Shown: in pieces, positions 1-10,156 of the stretch
Position numbering within the stretch: the stretch's first letter is position 1
How the letters are laid out: each line of letters begins with the position of its first letter
Assembly: GCA_022702705.1 (NCBI GenBank)
Contig: CM040421.1
Location: 1-64,000 of the forward strand
Length of the DNA: 64,000 bases
Reading direction: 5' to 3'
Origin: Papilionanthe hookeriana x Papilionanthe teres
Lineage: Eukaryota; Streptophyta; Magnoliopsida; Asparagales; Orchidaceae
Position numbers and translations under genes: made by a program
The notes under the pieces: generated by a model
Told to the model about the DNA's origin: nothing
The model's input: only the letters and a program-made list of their open reading frames with translations
The model's database searches: none

Positions 1-932
1 TGATCAGCAGTTTGATTATCAGTTCATTTTCTATTAATTACCACAAAATCGAATTCTTGTATCAAAAGTATCCATCTAATTAATCTTGGTTTAGTATCAT
101 TCTTTTGCATTAGATATTCAATAACAGAATGATCAGTATGCACAATACATTTAGCCCCAATTATATAAGATCTGAATTTATCAAAAGCATACACAATAGC
201 TAGTAACTCTTTTTCAGTAATTGTATAGTTAATTTGAACATCATTAAGAGTTCTACTAGCATAATATATAACTTTAAAAATCTTATCATATCTTTGACCA
301 AGAACAACTCCAATAGCATAATCACTAGCATCGCACATTAATTCAAATGGTTTCTCCCAGTCAGGTGAAACTATTACAGGTGTTCTGATTAGTTTTTCCT
401 TTAATAACTCAAAGGCATTTAAGCAGTCTTCAGTAAATTCAAATTTCTTGTCCTTTTCTAAAAGTTGGCATAGAGGTTTGCTAATTTTTGAAAAATCTTT
501 AATATAACGTCTGTAGAAACCAGTATGTCCAAGAAAACTTCTTATCCCTCTCACTGTAGTAGGAGGTAGTAGTTAAGTATCTAAAAGCAAAAGTTCCATA
601 AGGGCTAGTAAATATAGTTTTTTCTTAATCCTCAGGAGCAATAGGTATTTGATGATAACCTGTATATCCATCTAGAAAGCAATACTACTTGTGTCCAGCA
701 AGTCTGTCTAGCATTTGGTCTAAAAATGATAAAGGAAAGTGATTTTTTCTGGTGGTGGCGTTTAATTTTCTATAATCAATTCATATTCATCAACCAGTGA
801 CTTATCTTGTTGGAATAATTTCATTTCAATCATTTACTTCAATAATCACTCCTCCTTTCTTAGGAACATAATGAATTGGGCTCACCTAAACACTATCAGA
901 AATAAGATATATAATTCCATCATCTAACTACT
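1..932 (-). pseudogene. Reverse transcriptase/RNase H fragment of element A
   Basis: The open segment at 24-554 encodes the connection domain and RNase H of a Ty3/gypsy polyprotein. Visible landmarks are a LGHTGFYRRYIKDFSKI thumb segment, FELMCDASDYAIGVVLGQ at the start of RNase H, and IVHTDHSVIEYLMQK near its end. Between about 555 and 930 the RT fingers and palm are only fragmentary. Compared with the paralogous stretch of element B (41105-41395), roughly 290 bp appear to be missing. That stretch carries the FMDD polymerase motif. Polymerase activity from this copy is therefore not expected. The fragment is cut by the left edge of the window. Confidence 0.85.
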
Positions 933-1460
933 TTAAAATTTCTTTTTTAACTACTTCTTTAATTATTGAATCCAGTCTCCTTTGTGGATCAACTCTTGAT
1001 TTATGTTGTTCATCTAATAAAATTCTATGCATACAGATCGAAGGACTGATTCCTTTAATATCAGCTATGGACCAACCAAAAGCCTTTTTTGTATCTTTTA
1101 AAGTTTCCAAAAATTTTTGTTCTTGATATTCATTTAAATCCGAAGATACAATGACTGGTAAAGTAGATGATTCTCCTAAAAACATATACTTTAAATAATT
1201 AGGAAGAATTTTCAGCTCAAGTTCATGGGGTTTAATGATAGATGGAATCAAACTTTTAATTCCACTTTCCATAGTATCTAATCTTTCAAATTTTTCCTAA
1301 ACAAAGTCTAATTTTTCATTCTTCATATCATCCAAATCGTCTCCATTTTCACTTTCATTTTCATCCTCACATTCCATATTTTCTTCAAATACTTCTCTAA
1401 AATGATCTCTCAAATAATCGCAAACTTCCATTCGATAGCACTCATCATCTTTTTCACTTG
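933..1460 (-). pseudogene. Protease-RT linker of element A pol
   Basis: An open stretch at 928-1272 encodes the conserved linker between protease and reverse transcriptase in Athila polyproteins. It shows the segment LPNYLKYMFLGESSTLPVIV and, further on, AFGWSIADIKGISPSICMHR, ending in the start of RT (a VKKEILK segment). From 1273 to 1460 the frame is lost; on the sense (minus) strand this part is A-rich (the plus strand is T-rich) and probably encoded an acidic, low-complexity spacer. The same spacer is present, also broken, in element B near 41790-42240. Confidence 0.75.
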
Positions 1461-1464
1461 AAGG

Positions 1465-1810
1465 TTACTTCATAGATTTCAAAATGTTGAAAGTTACCTT
1501 TTGTTCATTGACTATCGTAGTTAATTCTCCTTTTTGGACATCAATCATAGCTCTCCCAGTAGCAAGGAATGGTCTTCCCAAAATAATTAGAATTTCTTTA
1601 TCTTCCTCCATATCTAATACAATAAAGTCCACCTGAAAGATAAATTTATCCACCTTCACTAGTACATCTTCCACAACTTCTTTAGGATATGTGATAGAAC
1701 GATTAGCCAGTTGAAGTGTCACAGATGTAGGTGAAATTTCTCCTATTCCCAATCTTTTGAAAGTTGATAAAGACATAAGATTAATACTAGCTCCAAGATC
1801 ACATAAAGCT
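1465..1810 (-). pseudogene. Retropepsin-like protease of element A
   Basis: This is the aspartic protease domain that would cleave the gag-pol polyprotein. The active-site motif Asp-Leu-Gly-Ala-Ser is encoded on the minus strand at about 1786-1800 and is followed by INLMSLSTFKRLGIGE. The domain then runs as an open frame to 1465, with the flap region and the IILGRPFLATGRAMIDVQ signature typical of Athila proteases. No stop is seen within the core. The protease has lost frame continuity with gag on one side and the RT linker on the other. Confidence 0.8.
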
Positions 1811-2003
1811 CTTTCGAAAAAATTTTCACCTATAGCGCACGGGATAGTGAAACTACCGGGGTCTTTTAGTATTTCAGGAAGTTTTGCTGAATAATTGCAC
1901 TACACTCACCGCTAAGTGCAACAGTCTCGTGGTCTTTAAACTTTCTTTTCTTTTTAAGTATATCCTTCATAAACTTTGCATAATCAGGCATCTGTTCTAA
2001 TGC

Positions 2004-3676
2004 TTAAACAAAGGGAATATTAATTGTTAATTTCTTAAGAATTTTAAAAAATTTTGCAAATCTGTTATCCCTGTTTTGTTTCTTCAGTCTTTGAGGAAAA
2101 GAAGGAGGTGGTTTTTCAACAGTTATCTTCATTGGTTCTAATGGATATTCATCAGAATATATTTTATCAGAACCTTTCTCATCATTCACTTCCTCTCTTT
2201 CAACTTCGACTTCTTTTTGAAATCTTGGTTCCACTTCTTTACCACTCCTTAATTGAATAGCCTTAATTTGCTCTTTGTTTTTATCTTTCAGATTGATCTC
2301 AACATTTCTAGGAAGAATTCCAGAAGGTCTATTATTAAACACAATAAAAATATGTCTCAATTGATTTTCAATGTTCTTCATTGCAGTGTTTTGAGCTTGA
2401 ATTTGATTACCCATATTCAGAATCATTTCTTCAGTAGACAACTTCTTTTCCTTAAAATGTTGATTACTATTAAAACCAGAAGGATAAGAAGATTTAAAAT
2501 TGGTATTTCCTTTGTTGTTCAGATTTCCAACTGGATTCATAGGATTGTTTTCCCATTGCAGATTAACAATAGCGTTGGTGTTATTCCAGTTGAAATTCGG
2601 ATGATTTCTCCAACTAGGATTATAATAATTCTAATAGTGATTATTGGTTTTGTTATAAATAACATTTAAAGTTTCATAAGACATTTAAGAGTCTATCATC
2701 TGTCCCGATGAATTTTCTTCTAACACTGGGGGTGTTAGAGGATAATTCATTTCATATTGATCTATTTTATTAAAAAGTGCAGGAATTTGAGAGACTATCA
2801 TAGTTATCACATCAAAATCATGAATACTAGCTACTATCTCAGGATTTACCCTCTCAGAGGGCCATTAAAAATTATTAGTCTTCAATTAGTGAATATGCTT
2901 CATCAAAAAGTTTTGACATTAAGGATCCACCAGTAGCAGCATCGATAATCGATCTCAAAGATCCTACTAATCCATTATAAAAGGTTTGAATTATTAACTA
3001 GTCTGGTAAAGCATGGTGTGGACATTTCCTCATAAGATCTTTAAATCTCTCCCAAGCTTCATATATGGATTCTCTATCAAACTGACTAAATGATGTGATG
3101 TCATTTCTCAACTTAGAAGTTTTAGGAGGAAAATATTTCAACATAAACTTTTGTGAAAGCTTTCCCCAAGTTCTAATAGATTCAGGTGCTAACAAATTTA
3201 ACCACGCCTTAGCCTTATTCCTTAGTGAAAAAGGAAAAAAATCTAAGCCTAACAGCATCGTTCGACACTCCATCATATTTAAAAGTAGCACATAGTTCTA
3301 GAAAACTAGAGAGATTTAAATTAGGATCTTCATTAGGTGTTCCTCCAAATTGATTATTTTTTATCATTTGGATAATAACAGGTTTAAGCTCAAATGAATT
3401 AGCAGCAACATCAGGATTTTGGATAGTTAAGTGAATTTCATCTGCTATTTGATTAACATAATCTCTTAAAGGTCTTGGTATATTTTCATTTTGATTGTTT
3501 AAATTGTTCGCCATTTTGTGAAGATTTGCAGATTGTTTTTGTTGTTTTTGAATTTTTCTAATAGTACGCTCTAATTCAGAATCATAAGGCACTAAACCTA
3601 TAGATCTGATACTATGCATGCAAACACAATAAACACACACTAACAATAAACAGACACACATAACTATGACCTGCAA
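2004..3676 (-). pseudogene. Gag of element A
   Basis: Three open pieces (3676-3215, 3291-2998 and 2540-2004) make up a retrotransposon gag, the structural protein of the virus-like particle. The first contains PYDSELERTIRKIQKQ and RPLRDYVNQIADEIHLTIQN, then LSSFLELCATFKYDGVSNDA. The second continues with FFPFSLRNKAKAWLNLL and the conserved ESIYEAWERFKDLMRKCPHH. The third is the Asn/Gln-rich C-terminal part. A frameshift lies at about 3250 and the segment at 2690-2990 is broken. No CCHC zinc knuckle is evident in the readable parts. Confidence 0.85.
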
Positions 3677-3740
3677 TTCAAATATATAATTTCAAATACT
3701 ACAACAATAAAGTTTAATAGTTACTTTTCTTTTACCTTGT

Positions 3741-3763
3741 CTCCCCGGCAACGAAGCCAAAAA
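3741..3763 (-). other. Primer binding site of element A
   Basis: On the minus strand, directly 3' of the LTR, is TTTTGGCTTCGTTGCCGGGG. It is close to the TGGCGCCGTTGCCGGGGA primer site common in Athila and related plant gypsy elements, which pairs with the 3' end of tRNA-Asp. Two bases in the GCGCC core differ. A four-base spacer separates it from the LTR end. Confidence 0.75.
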
Positions 3764-3765
3764 CT

Positions 3766-5392
3766 TGGTGTGAATTTTTTAATTTGTAAAAATTAATGAA
3801 CTAAGATTTAGATTTATATATTGATTTAAATGATAATGAGTCACACAATTAACGCAAGTAAACGTATCGCTCAAGTAATACAGGGCTCTAGTGGAGTCCT
3901 GGTTATCGATCCCATAGGGAGGCTTACTTTTAGGGCATACCACAGAAATCTCTTATAGAATCACAACACAATTGCAAGTAGTTTAATCTAATGTAAAGAC
4001 AAACAGGTTCAGTTACTATTTCTACCAAAGCATGTTCTAAATTCTAGCAAGTTAAACTAACACAAGACTAAATTTATAACAAAGTTCAGTTATAAAAAAG
4101 AGTCTTCCTCCTTTCCATTCATAATGTGATGATTATTGTAACATAGATCAGTGATACAAATTTATTGTGCCAAATAAGAGCATTCTTATTTTTTGCCCAT
4201 ATTTCAACGTATAAAGAACATTGGTTAATCCTAAGTTTAGTTCCCAAATCCATGGTTAGGCTGGGAGGATGATAGTTCTCACTCCAGAGCTCCCACTTCC
4301 CTTCACCTGAAGGCTAACTCTCGCTTTAGTTTCTAAACATTAGGACAAAATTGAGGATTTTCGCCTGTCACTTTGAAATCTCCAATTTTACACCCATCAA
4401 AGTTTATTTCCCTATTTATTTGCACTCAATCCCCATGAACTTCATCTCTCATTCATGAACATTGAATGTGACCTTCACTTTTCTTGTGGAACTCATAATC
4501 CTTTCGGAACATATGTTTACTAACAAGTTTTAACAATTCAATCCAGATTAAAAAGTAAATGAAGTTCTAAGTGAAAAGGTCATCACAAATTTTCCATAAT
4601 TAATTGGCACATTATTTCCATTTCACAACATCAACACATCACATGAAAAGGAGAAAGACAAAGAAATCTACTCAAGGCTCATGAGGAAAAAATGACAAAA
4701 CATGGATTTCATATATAAAAACATCGTCATACAAAAAGAGTAAAGTAAAGACAACTTATCCCAAACTCTTCCCCAAGCGAATCTCAAGGAATTCCTTTGA
4801 CTCCTCTTCTTTCTTCACAACAACACACAATTCTCTCTTTAGAATAGTAAGGAAGAAGAAATCTCTCACTTTCCCTCTCCTCTCAGACTCCTAAGAAGAG
4901 AAAATACAAAACCTAACTTCCTACACAAAATGGAAAGAAACTCTCCCTAAACTCTAAACTCTTCTTCGCTTCTCTTCTCCTTTCTTCCCCCCTTTGAAAT
5001 TTGTCTCCAAAAGTGTTTAAATTCGGCCAAAACTGAGTTCCCAAGAGTTTCCTCAAGCAACCTTTCAAAATTCTGCCAAATACATTAAATCTAGTTCAAA
5101 ATCGGGATATGGCGTTGTCCGGTGCTGGTAGGAGCGCCGTTCGGTGCATTATTCCTCCAAAATGTCGTAACTCTCTGGAAACTGGCGCTATCACGAGTTG
5201 TTCATAGCGTCGTTCAGCGTCAGTTCAATTAAATGTACTTTTATTCTTTTTTGCTCCAAATTTGCTCATTTTCTCTTCATTTTGCTTCAAAGGCCTAAAA
5301 TCATTGTGCCTGCATGAAATCATCAAAAATATCTTCCTTTAAAGTGAAATATCATCAAAAATAGGTATGAAATGAATAGTAAAAAGCTATCA
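3766..5392 (-). repeat. 5' LTR of element A (about 1.63 kb)
   Basis: Read on the minus strand the LTR starts TGATAGCTTTTTACTATTC and ends in CA just before the primer site. It aligns in patches with the LTRs of element B, for example the block around 3880-3920 (CTCTAGTGGAGTCCTGGTTA), the LTR-wide CCTATTTATTTGCAC, and AAAAATAGGTATGAA near 5363. Around 5100-5215 it holds GC-rich imperfect palindromes (GGCGTTGTCCGGTGC, GCGCCGTTCGGTGC, GCGTCGTTCAGCGTC). These occupy the position of the CTCGCCGTCGGCGAG array in element B. The only LTR of this element in the window is this one. Confidence 0.85.
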
Positions 5393-5429
5393 AATTTTCA
5401 GTAGATCGAACATCAAGACACCTTTTGAG

Positions 5430-6776
5430 AAAGTATAAAAGAATGTACTTGAAGAAGAGTAGGAGAGAGAGTAGTAGGTTGTAGAGAGAGTTTTAGAGTT
5501 AGTTTTTATAGAGTTTTATAGTAAGAAGTTGTAGGATTCTTACTTAGGGTTTCTTCACACTTTTCTCATTCCTAGTGAAAGGGAAGGTGAGTAGAGATTT
5601 CTAAGTAAAATTCCATTATTTTAGTGAGATTTAAACCGTCTTAGGTTGGGTGACTAATCCAAGGGAGTCTTATAAGAGAAATGAAGAGATTCAAGGGAAC
5701 TTCATGAATTTGGTGGAGAGGAATTTGAGATAATTTTTTATCTTTGTACATCATTTGGTTTTACTTAAGACTTCTTGTGTTTTCTACATGATTTCTACTT
5801 TTAAAACTACTTGTTGTTGTATTTTCTCTATGGATTCTGAGTAGTATTCTTTATCTTTTTCCTTAAAATGAAAAGTAATTAAGTGTTGGATGTAAGTTGA
5901 GGAAGTATTGATCTTTAAAGTTGGAAGAAGTTGTGTTGATTTAATCCTTGCAGTTCATTTACTTATTGATTTAGCCAATTAAAATGTTAACATTTGTTGT
6001 GAGAACATGTAAGATTCTAGTAGGTATTTTCTCAATTAAAAATAGGTAGAAATCACATGAGATTATATGGATAAGAAAATAATTCATATAATTTTGTGCA
6101 AAGAAATAAGGAAATATACTTTGATGGGTGTAGAATTAGAGGAGTTTATGGTGACAGACTAAAGCCCCAAATTTGGTTTATTGTTAGGTTTTGATGCAAG
6201 GTGTTAGACCCCAGATGGAGGGAAAAAAGGGAACTCTAGAGTGAGATCTAGTAATTTCCTTACCTAACCCATCTTCAAAACTATTCAAACTTTAATCTAG
6301 CCAATGTTCTTTATAATATCTCTAGTAAGGGTAAAGAATATTATTGCTCCTATTTGGCACAACACATTTTGAATACTTCCACAACAGAACTCTTGTACTT
6401 ATTGCTTATTCATGATAAGGAAAAAGATATTTTCATATATACTTCTTTAATCTTACAAAAATCTCGTTATAGTTAGTTAATTGTTTACTTTATTTCAAAA
6501 TTTATGAAAATATAAAAAAGATTTGCATTTTCAAGTTTTTTATTATCTAAAAATGTTTAAGTAAGTGTCATTTTTTAAATATATTTTGTGATCTAAAAAT
6601 CTTTTTATCTTTTAAATATCCAAGACTTGTCCCCGTGGAATCGATATTTCGGGGTTTAATCATAAAGTTTTATAGTACTTGATAACGATACATATACATG
6701 CGTAGAATCTCTAAATTTAAATATAATTGTTGAAATCTTATTTACATCGGAATTAAGTTTTTTGTGTTGTTGTAAA
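5430..6776 (+). repeat. Inverted, 5'-truncated LTR plus PBS remnant of an Athila-like element
   Basis: This stretch is the reverse complement of the element A/B type of LTR, in diverged form. It begins near the expected TATA/transcript start (AGTATAAAAG at about 5434). It carries the R/U5-like regions, for example CAAATAGGAGCAATAATATTC read on the minus strand (6337-6357), the ATGCGTAGAATC block near 6698, and TACTTGATAACGATAC near 6676. Immediately after, at 6754-6776, AAGTTTTTTGTGTTGTTG resembles a mutated primer site. It is therefore an LTR plus the first bases of the internal region, facing element A head to head. The U3 part with the palindromes is missing. Confidence 0.7.
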
Positions 6777-6884
6777 GAAGGAAATTTTATATCATAAATA
6801 TTATCATAATCTTATTACTACAAGTAAAAATATACATGTATGTGTGTGTAGTCAGGATCAGTATGCTTTAAGGTCCCGGGTAGG

Positions 6885-7250
6885 TTAGTGGGTTGGGTAA
6901 GGAATGGAAGGGAATGAGAGGATATGTGGGTGTTAGGCTTGGTTTGGGTAAGGAAGGAAAAGAAATGAGAGAATGTATGAGTGTAAGGCTCAGTTTGGGT
7001 AAGAAAGGGAAGGGAATGGGAGAATGTATAGGTGTTTGACTCTGTTTGGATAAGGAAGGGAAGGGAATAGGAGAATGTGTTTATGTTAGTGTTAAACTCA
7101 ATTTGGGTAAGGAATGAATGAGAATGAGAGAATGTGTTGGTGTTAGGCTTAATTTGAGTAAGGAAGGGAAGAGAATGGGATAATTTGTGGGTGTTAGGCT
7201 CATTTTTGGTAAGGAATGGGGAGGAAATGAGACTACAGATCAATTATGAG
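6885..7250. repeat. 51-bp minisatellite, about six to seven copies
   Basis: A unit with the core TTAGGCTCAGTTTGGGTAAGG followed by a GGAAGGGAATGGGAGAATG-type tail repeats with anchors at about 6936, 6987, 7038, 7095, 7146 and 7197. The period is 51 bp except for one 57-bp step. Both lengths are multiples of three, so the minus strand stays open and would read as 17-residue repeats rich in Ser, His, Thr and Pro. I see no gene structure around it and regard the open frame as a by-product of the repeat. Confidence 0.85.
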
Positions 7251-9113
7251 AGGAAAATGGGGAAAAGAATAAAGGTTCATGGTGAGAAATGGGGAAGAGA
7301 GTAATGATAGGTCTCGATTTTGGGGATAAATGAGGAGTGGGATGAGTGTAGGTCTCAGTTAGAGGGAGAAATGTGTGGAGGATAAAGGCAAGGGCCAACC
7401 ATGTTGAAAAATGGGGAAGAAACAAGGATAAACATCACATTCCATTGACCACGTCATGTAAAAACGATTAAAGAAAAAAAAAATTGATGAGAAAAAGAAT
7501 TTATACCTTATATGTGGATGTCTTGGTTGTTTTGTCTTTAGTGTTGCTCTTGGTTTGGATGGGGAGAAGAGAGGAGAAGGAGAGGTTGGTCTTGGTTTAT
7601 AGATTAGGGAGGAAATGGGAAGGAGAGGAGGTGGGAAGAGAGGTTTTGGTTTTTGGAGAGCAAAGGAGAGGAGAGGGATTTGGGGACTTGGAGTTTCAGC
7701 CAAGAGGGGGAAAATGAAGTAATGAGAGGAATGCCAGGAATTTTTCAGCCAACAGGTAGAGTTAGGGGGTGGATTTGGAGTGAGTGTTTAAGAGGAGAAT
7801 TTGGAAGGAATTTAAAAAGAGGGGAGAAAATTCAAATTCAGATGAGGTATTTAGGGTGAAAAACACAAATATATCTTATTTTGAAAAGAAAAAACAAAGA
7901 ATCTAATGGTATGATCCTTTTTAAAAATGTCTCTAGCCTAAGATACGTCAAGTTGAAGTAGCTAAGTGGTTAAAAGGTGGTTATGGTGGTTATGACAAAA
8001 AAATTTTACTTCGACTCTTTGGCATAGAAAAATACAGTTAAAAATACATGAAATTCAGAGTTGCAATTTGTTTTGTTCAAAGTTGACCATATCATAAGAT
8101 ATTCTTTGTCAAATGCGAGCCTCACGTGAGAGAGAAAATTTGGTGGAGTTTGAGTTAGAGGGTTTTGTTGGTTTTAATGGATTAAATTTAGTATTTTGAT
8201 GCCATATTTAGCTTGGTAGAAATTTGGTTTCAATTGGAATTTATTTTGGGTTGATTATTTGTAATTATTCATTTATTATTAAAATTATGGTCCAAATTAT
8301 TGCTGACTTAACATACCCCCAAATAGAGTTAGATTTGGGCATGAAGTGATTCATTTGAAGATTTCGACGATCCAGAAGTACTGTAATTTGTTTTGAAAAA
8401 GAAATTCGTTGAAAAATTTTTATGTAGGACTATTTTTCATGCTTGAAAACTTTAAGTGCAAATTTTACATAAAAATTGTGTTTGATGACCTCGAAACTAG
8501 TTTGTATTCTTCTCATATGTGAATATGAATATTATGCAACTTACATAATGTAATTTTGATCATCGCATTAACCCCTAGGAAAAAAGATAATTTTAAGGTG
8601 TACGAGCGTAATTCAGATATGAAATTTTGAACTGAAAAATTGTATGTACAAATTGTATCATACGATGTCAAACTTTTTTGCGTGGTGTTTATATACGATA
8701 ATAAATATCATGCAACATTTAGAAAATCATAGGAGAAAATAATAATCTCATGTATTTATTGGTTTAGGTTGCTTTTAGGTCAATTTTAGGCTTTTGTTAA
8801 AATTCATTATATTTGGTTTTGTTTTAATTTGTTTGGTTTCAATTTTGTTTAGTTAGATCTTAAATTAGGGTTTATCAGAACTTAAGTTTTAGTTCAAGTG
8901 AAATTCAATTGAAAATAATCAATTAACGGGTTGAACAAAAAAATGAGGTTAACGTATACTTATAATCTAACTACAAATTTAATATCGAAACACCTATAGT
9001 GCTTATGTTAGCTTGTTATAAATACTATTTTCTTATAATTAGTTGTGCAAACATGCTACTTATTTGGTAAGATTAGTATGATAATTTCCATATATCGAAC
9101 ATTGTATTCAAGG
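7251..9113. other. Non-coding: purine-rich stretch, then AT-rich intergenic DNA
   Basis: From 7251 to about 7860 the plus strand is strongly G+A-rich (many GGAAG and GAGGA runs). This leaves long Pro/Ser/Phe-rich open frames on the minus strand that have no recognisable domain. From 7860 to 9113 the sequence is AT-rich, with stops in all frames. I see no gene, RNA gene or clear mobile element in this part. Confidence 0.6.
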
Positions 9114-9123
9114 TCACTTGAAA

Positions 9124-9369
9124 GCAAAAAATTTGGGTATGTAAAGCGTACGCAGCGCTGCGTACATTCAGCGTAGTTATATCGAGGTTACATGGGGGTA
9201 TTTCTGTGTTTTATCCCTTGTAACCTCCTGTAACCTGCCTGTAACCTCCATGTAACCTCCATATTTTTGCAGGTTACAGGTAAATTACATGGAGGTTATA
9301 CGTATGTGGCAGCCTCTTATTGGATGACCTACACAGCACTGCTTATGCTTTACCTACGCAAATTTTTTC
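9124..9369. mobile_element. MULE-type MITE with target site duplication
   Basis: The ends are inverted repeats of about 40 bp. The left end reads GCAAAAAATTTGGGTATGTA and the right end, reverse complemented, reads GAAAAAATTTGCGTAGGTA. Both continue with AAGCGTACGCAGCGCTGCGT-like sequence. The copy is flanked by the direct repeat TCACTTGAAA (9114-9123 and 9370-9379). A 9-10 bp duplication and termini starting with G point to the Mutator superfamily. The interior holds several GTAACCTCC/GGAGGTTAC blocks, themselves inverted about the centre. There is no coding capacity. Confidence 0.85.
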
Positions 9370-9634
9370 TCACTTGAAAAGGAGCAAACCATAATTTATT
9401 TATTGCTTTTGCAAAATTTCGCACAACTAATTTTATTTCTACCTCATCTCTTTTGAATAAATTTATCATCATAATTTATAAATGTATTAGTCATTTAATA
9501 TATATGATTTATAAGGAGATTTGTGCATTTACATTGATAAACTGATAAGTAAAATAAAGCTTTAGAAGAAGCGAAATGGTGAATTAGGAATATAGGATGC
9601 TATTTCTTCTTCCACTTAAAAAGATAAAACAAAT

Positions 9635-9725
9635 AACAATATGATTTTTTTTTTACCACTATAATCCCTAAACTTTAAATAAAATGACAAAGAAGACTAA
9701 TTAGGGAAAAAAAAATCATATTGTT
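9635..9725. repeat. Short inverted repeat (hairpin) of 18-bp arms
   Basis: AACAATATGATTTTTTTTT (from 9635) and AAAAAAAAATCATATTGTT (to 9725) are perfect inverted arms around a loop of about 50 bp. This could be a tiny MITE or a chance fold in AT-rich DNA. No target duplication is evident. Confidence 0.55.
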
Positions 9726-9758
9726 AGGTATGGATCATATACCAGTTTAAGGGACAAA

Positions 9759-9944
9759 TGTTAGAGCGGAACGGAGTGAGCCAGTAGAGCAGAGCGAGTG
9801 AGCAAAGCCGAGCTTGCGAGCGGAATAAAGCGGAAGCATTTTTCCAATTGAGGGGAGTTACGTTATGTGGGTTGGGGGTGCGGGGGCTACACCCCCACAG
9901 TACGATACATGGGTAATTTTGTAATTACATATTGTAAATCGGTG

Positions 9945-9991
<47 letters not shown>

Positions 9992-10151
9992 ATTGTAACC
10001 CTAAGGATATCTTTTACTCTTTTAGTAAAATCAAAGAAAACTGCCGCTCTACTCCCGAGGACGTAGTCAAATTGCCAAACCTCGTTAAATCTCTGTGTTT
10101 TTTTTATGGATTTGTGTTGATTCTTGAAATTCTCTTTGCCCTAATTCCTCA
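9759..10151 (+). repeat. Solo LTR, 393 bp, with 5-bp target duplication
   Basis: The segment begins TGTTAGAGCGG and ends CCTAATTCCTCA (TG...CA). It is flanked by the exact direct repeat ACAAA at 9754-9758 and 10152-10156. Inside are GGGGGTGCGGGGGCTACACC (9874-9893), an (AT)n run at 9956-9986, and a downstream CGTTAAATCTCTGTG block at 10083-10097, a layout common in plant copia LTRs. No primer site or polypurine tract follows. It is best read as the product of LTR-LTR recombination. The superfamily assignment is an inference. Confidence 0.8.
9956..9986. repeat. (AT)n microsatellite
   Basis: An uninterrupted AT dinucleotide run of about 15 units inside the solo LTR. Confidence 0.95.
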
Positions 10152-10156
10152 ACAAA

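Larger units (their letters stand above)
1..5392 (-). mobile_element. Athila-like Ty3/gypsy retrotransposon (element A), 5' part only
   Basis: Read on the minus strand, this is the 5' LTR (3766-5392), PBS, gag, protease and RT/RNase H of an Athila-lineage element. The rest, including integrase and the 3' LTR, lies beyond the left edge. The order and the protein signatures match element B at 32427-46152 but are clearly diverged from it, so this is a separate subfamily. Reading frames are interrupted many times, and part of the RT core is deleted. The copy is therefore dead as an autonomous element. The target duplication cannot be tested because the other LTR is missing. Confidence 0.9.

Noticed and set aside
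6818..7703. Open frames on the minus strand rich in Ser, Pro, His and Phe
   Set aside because: They follow from the 51-bp repeats and a purine-rich plus strand; no domain, no intron-exon structure and no clear start context.
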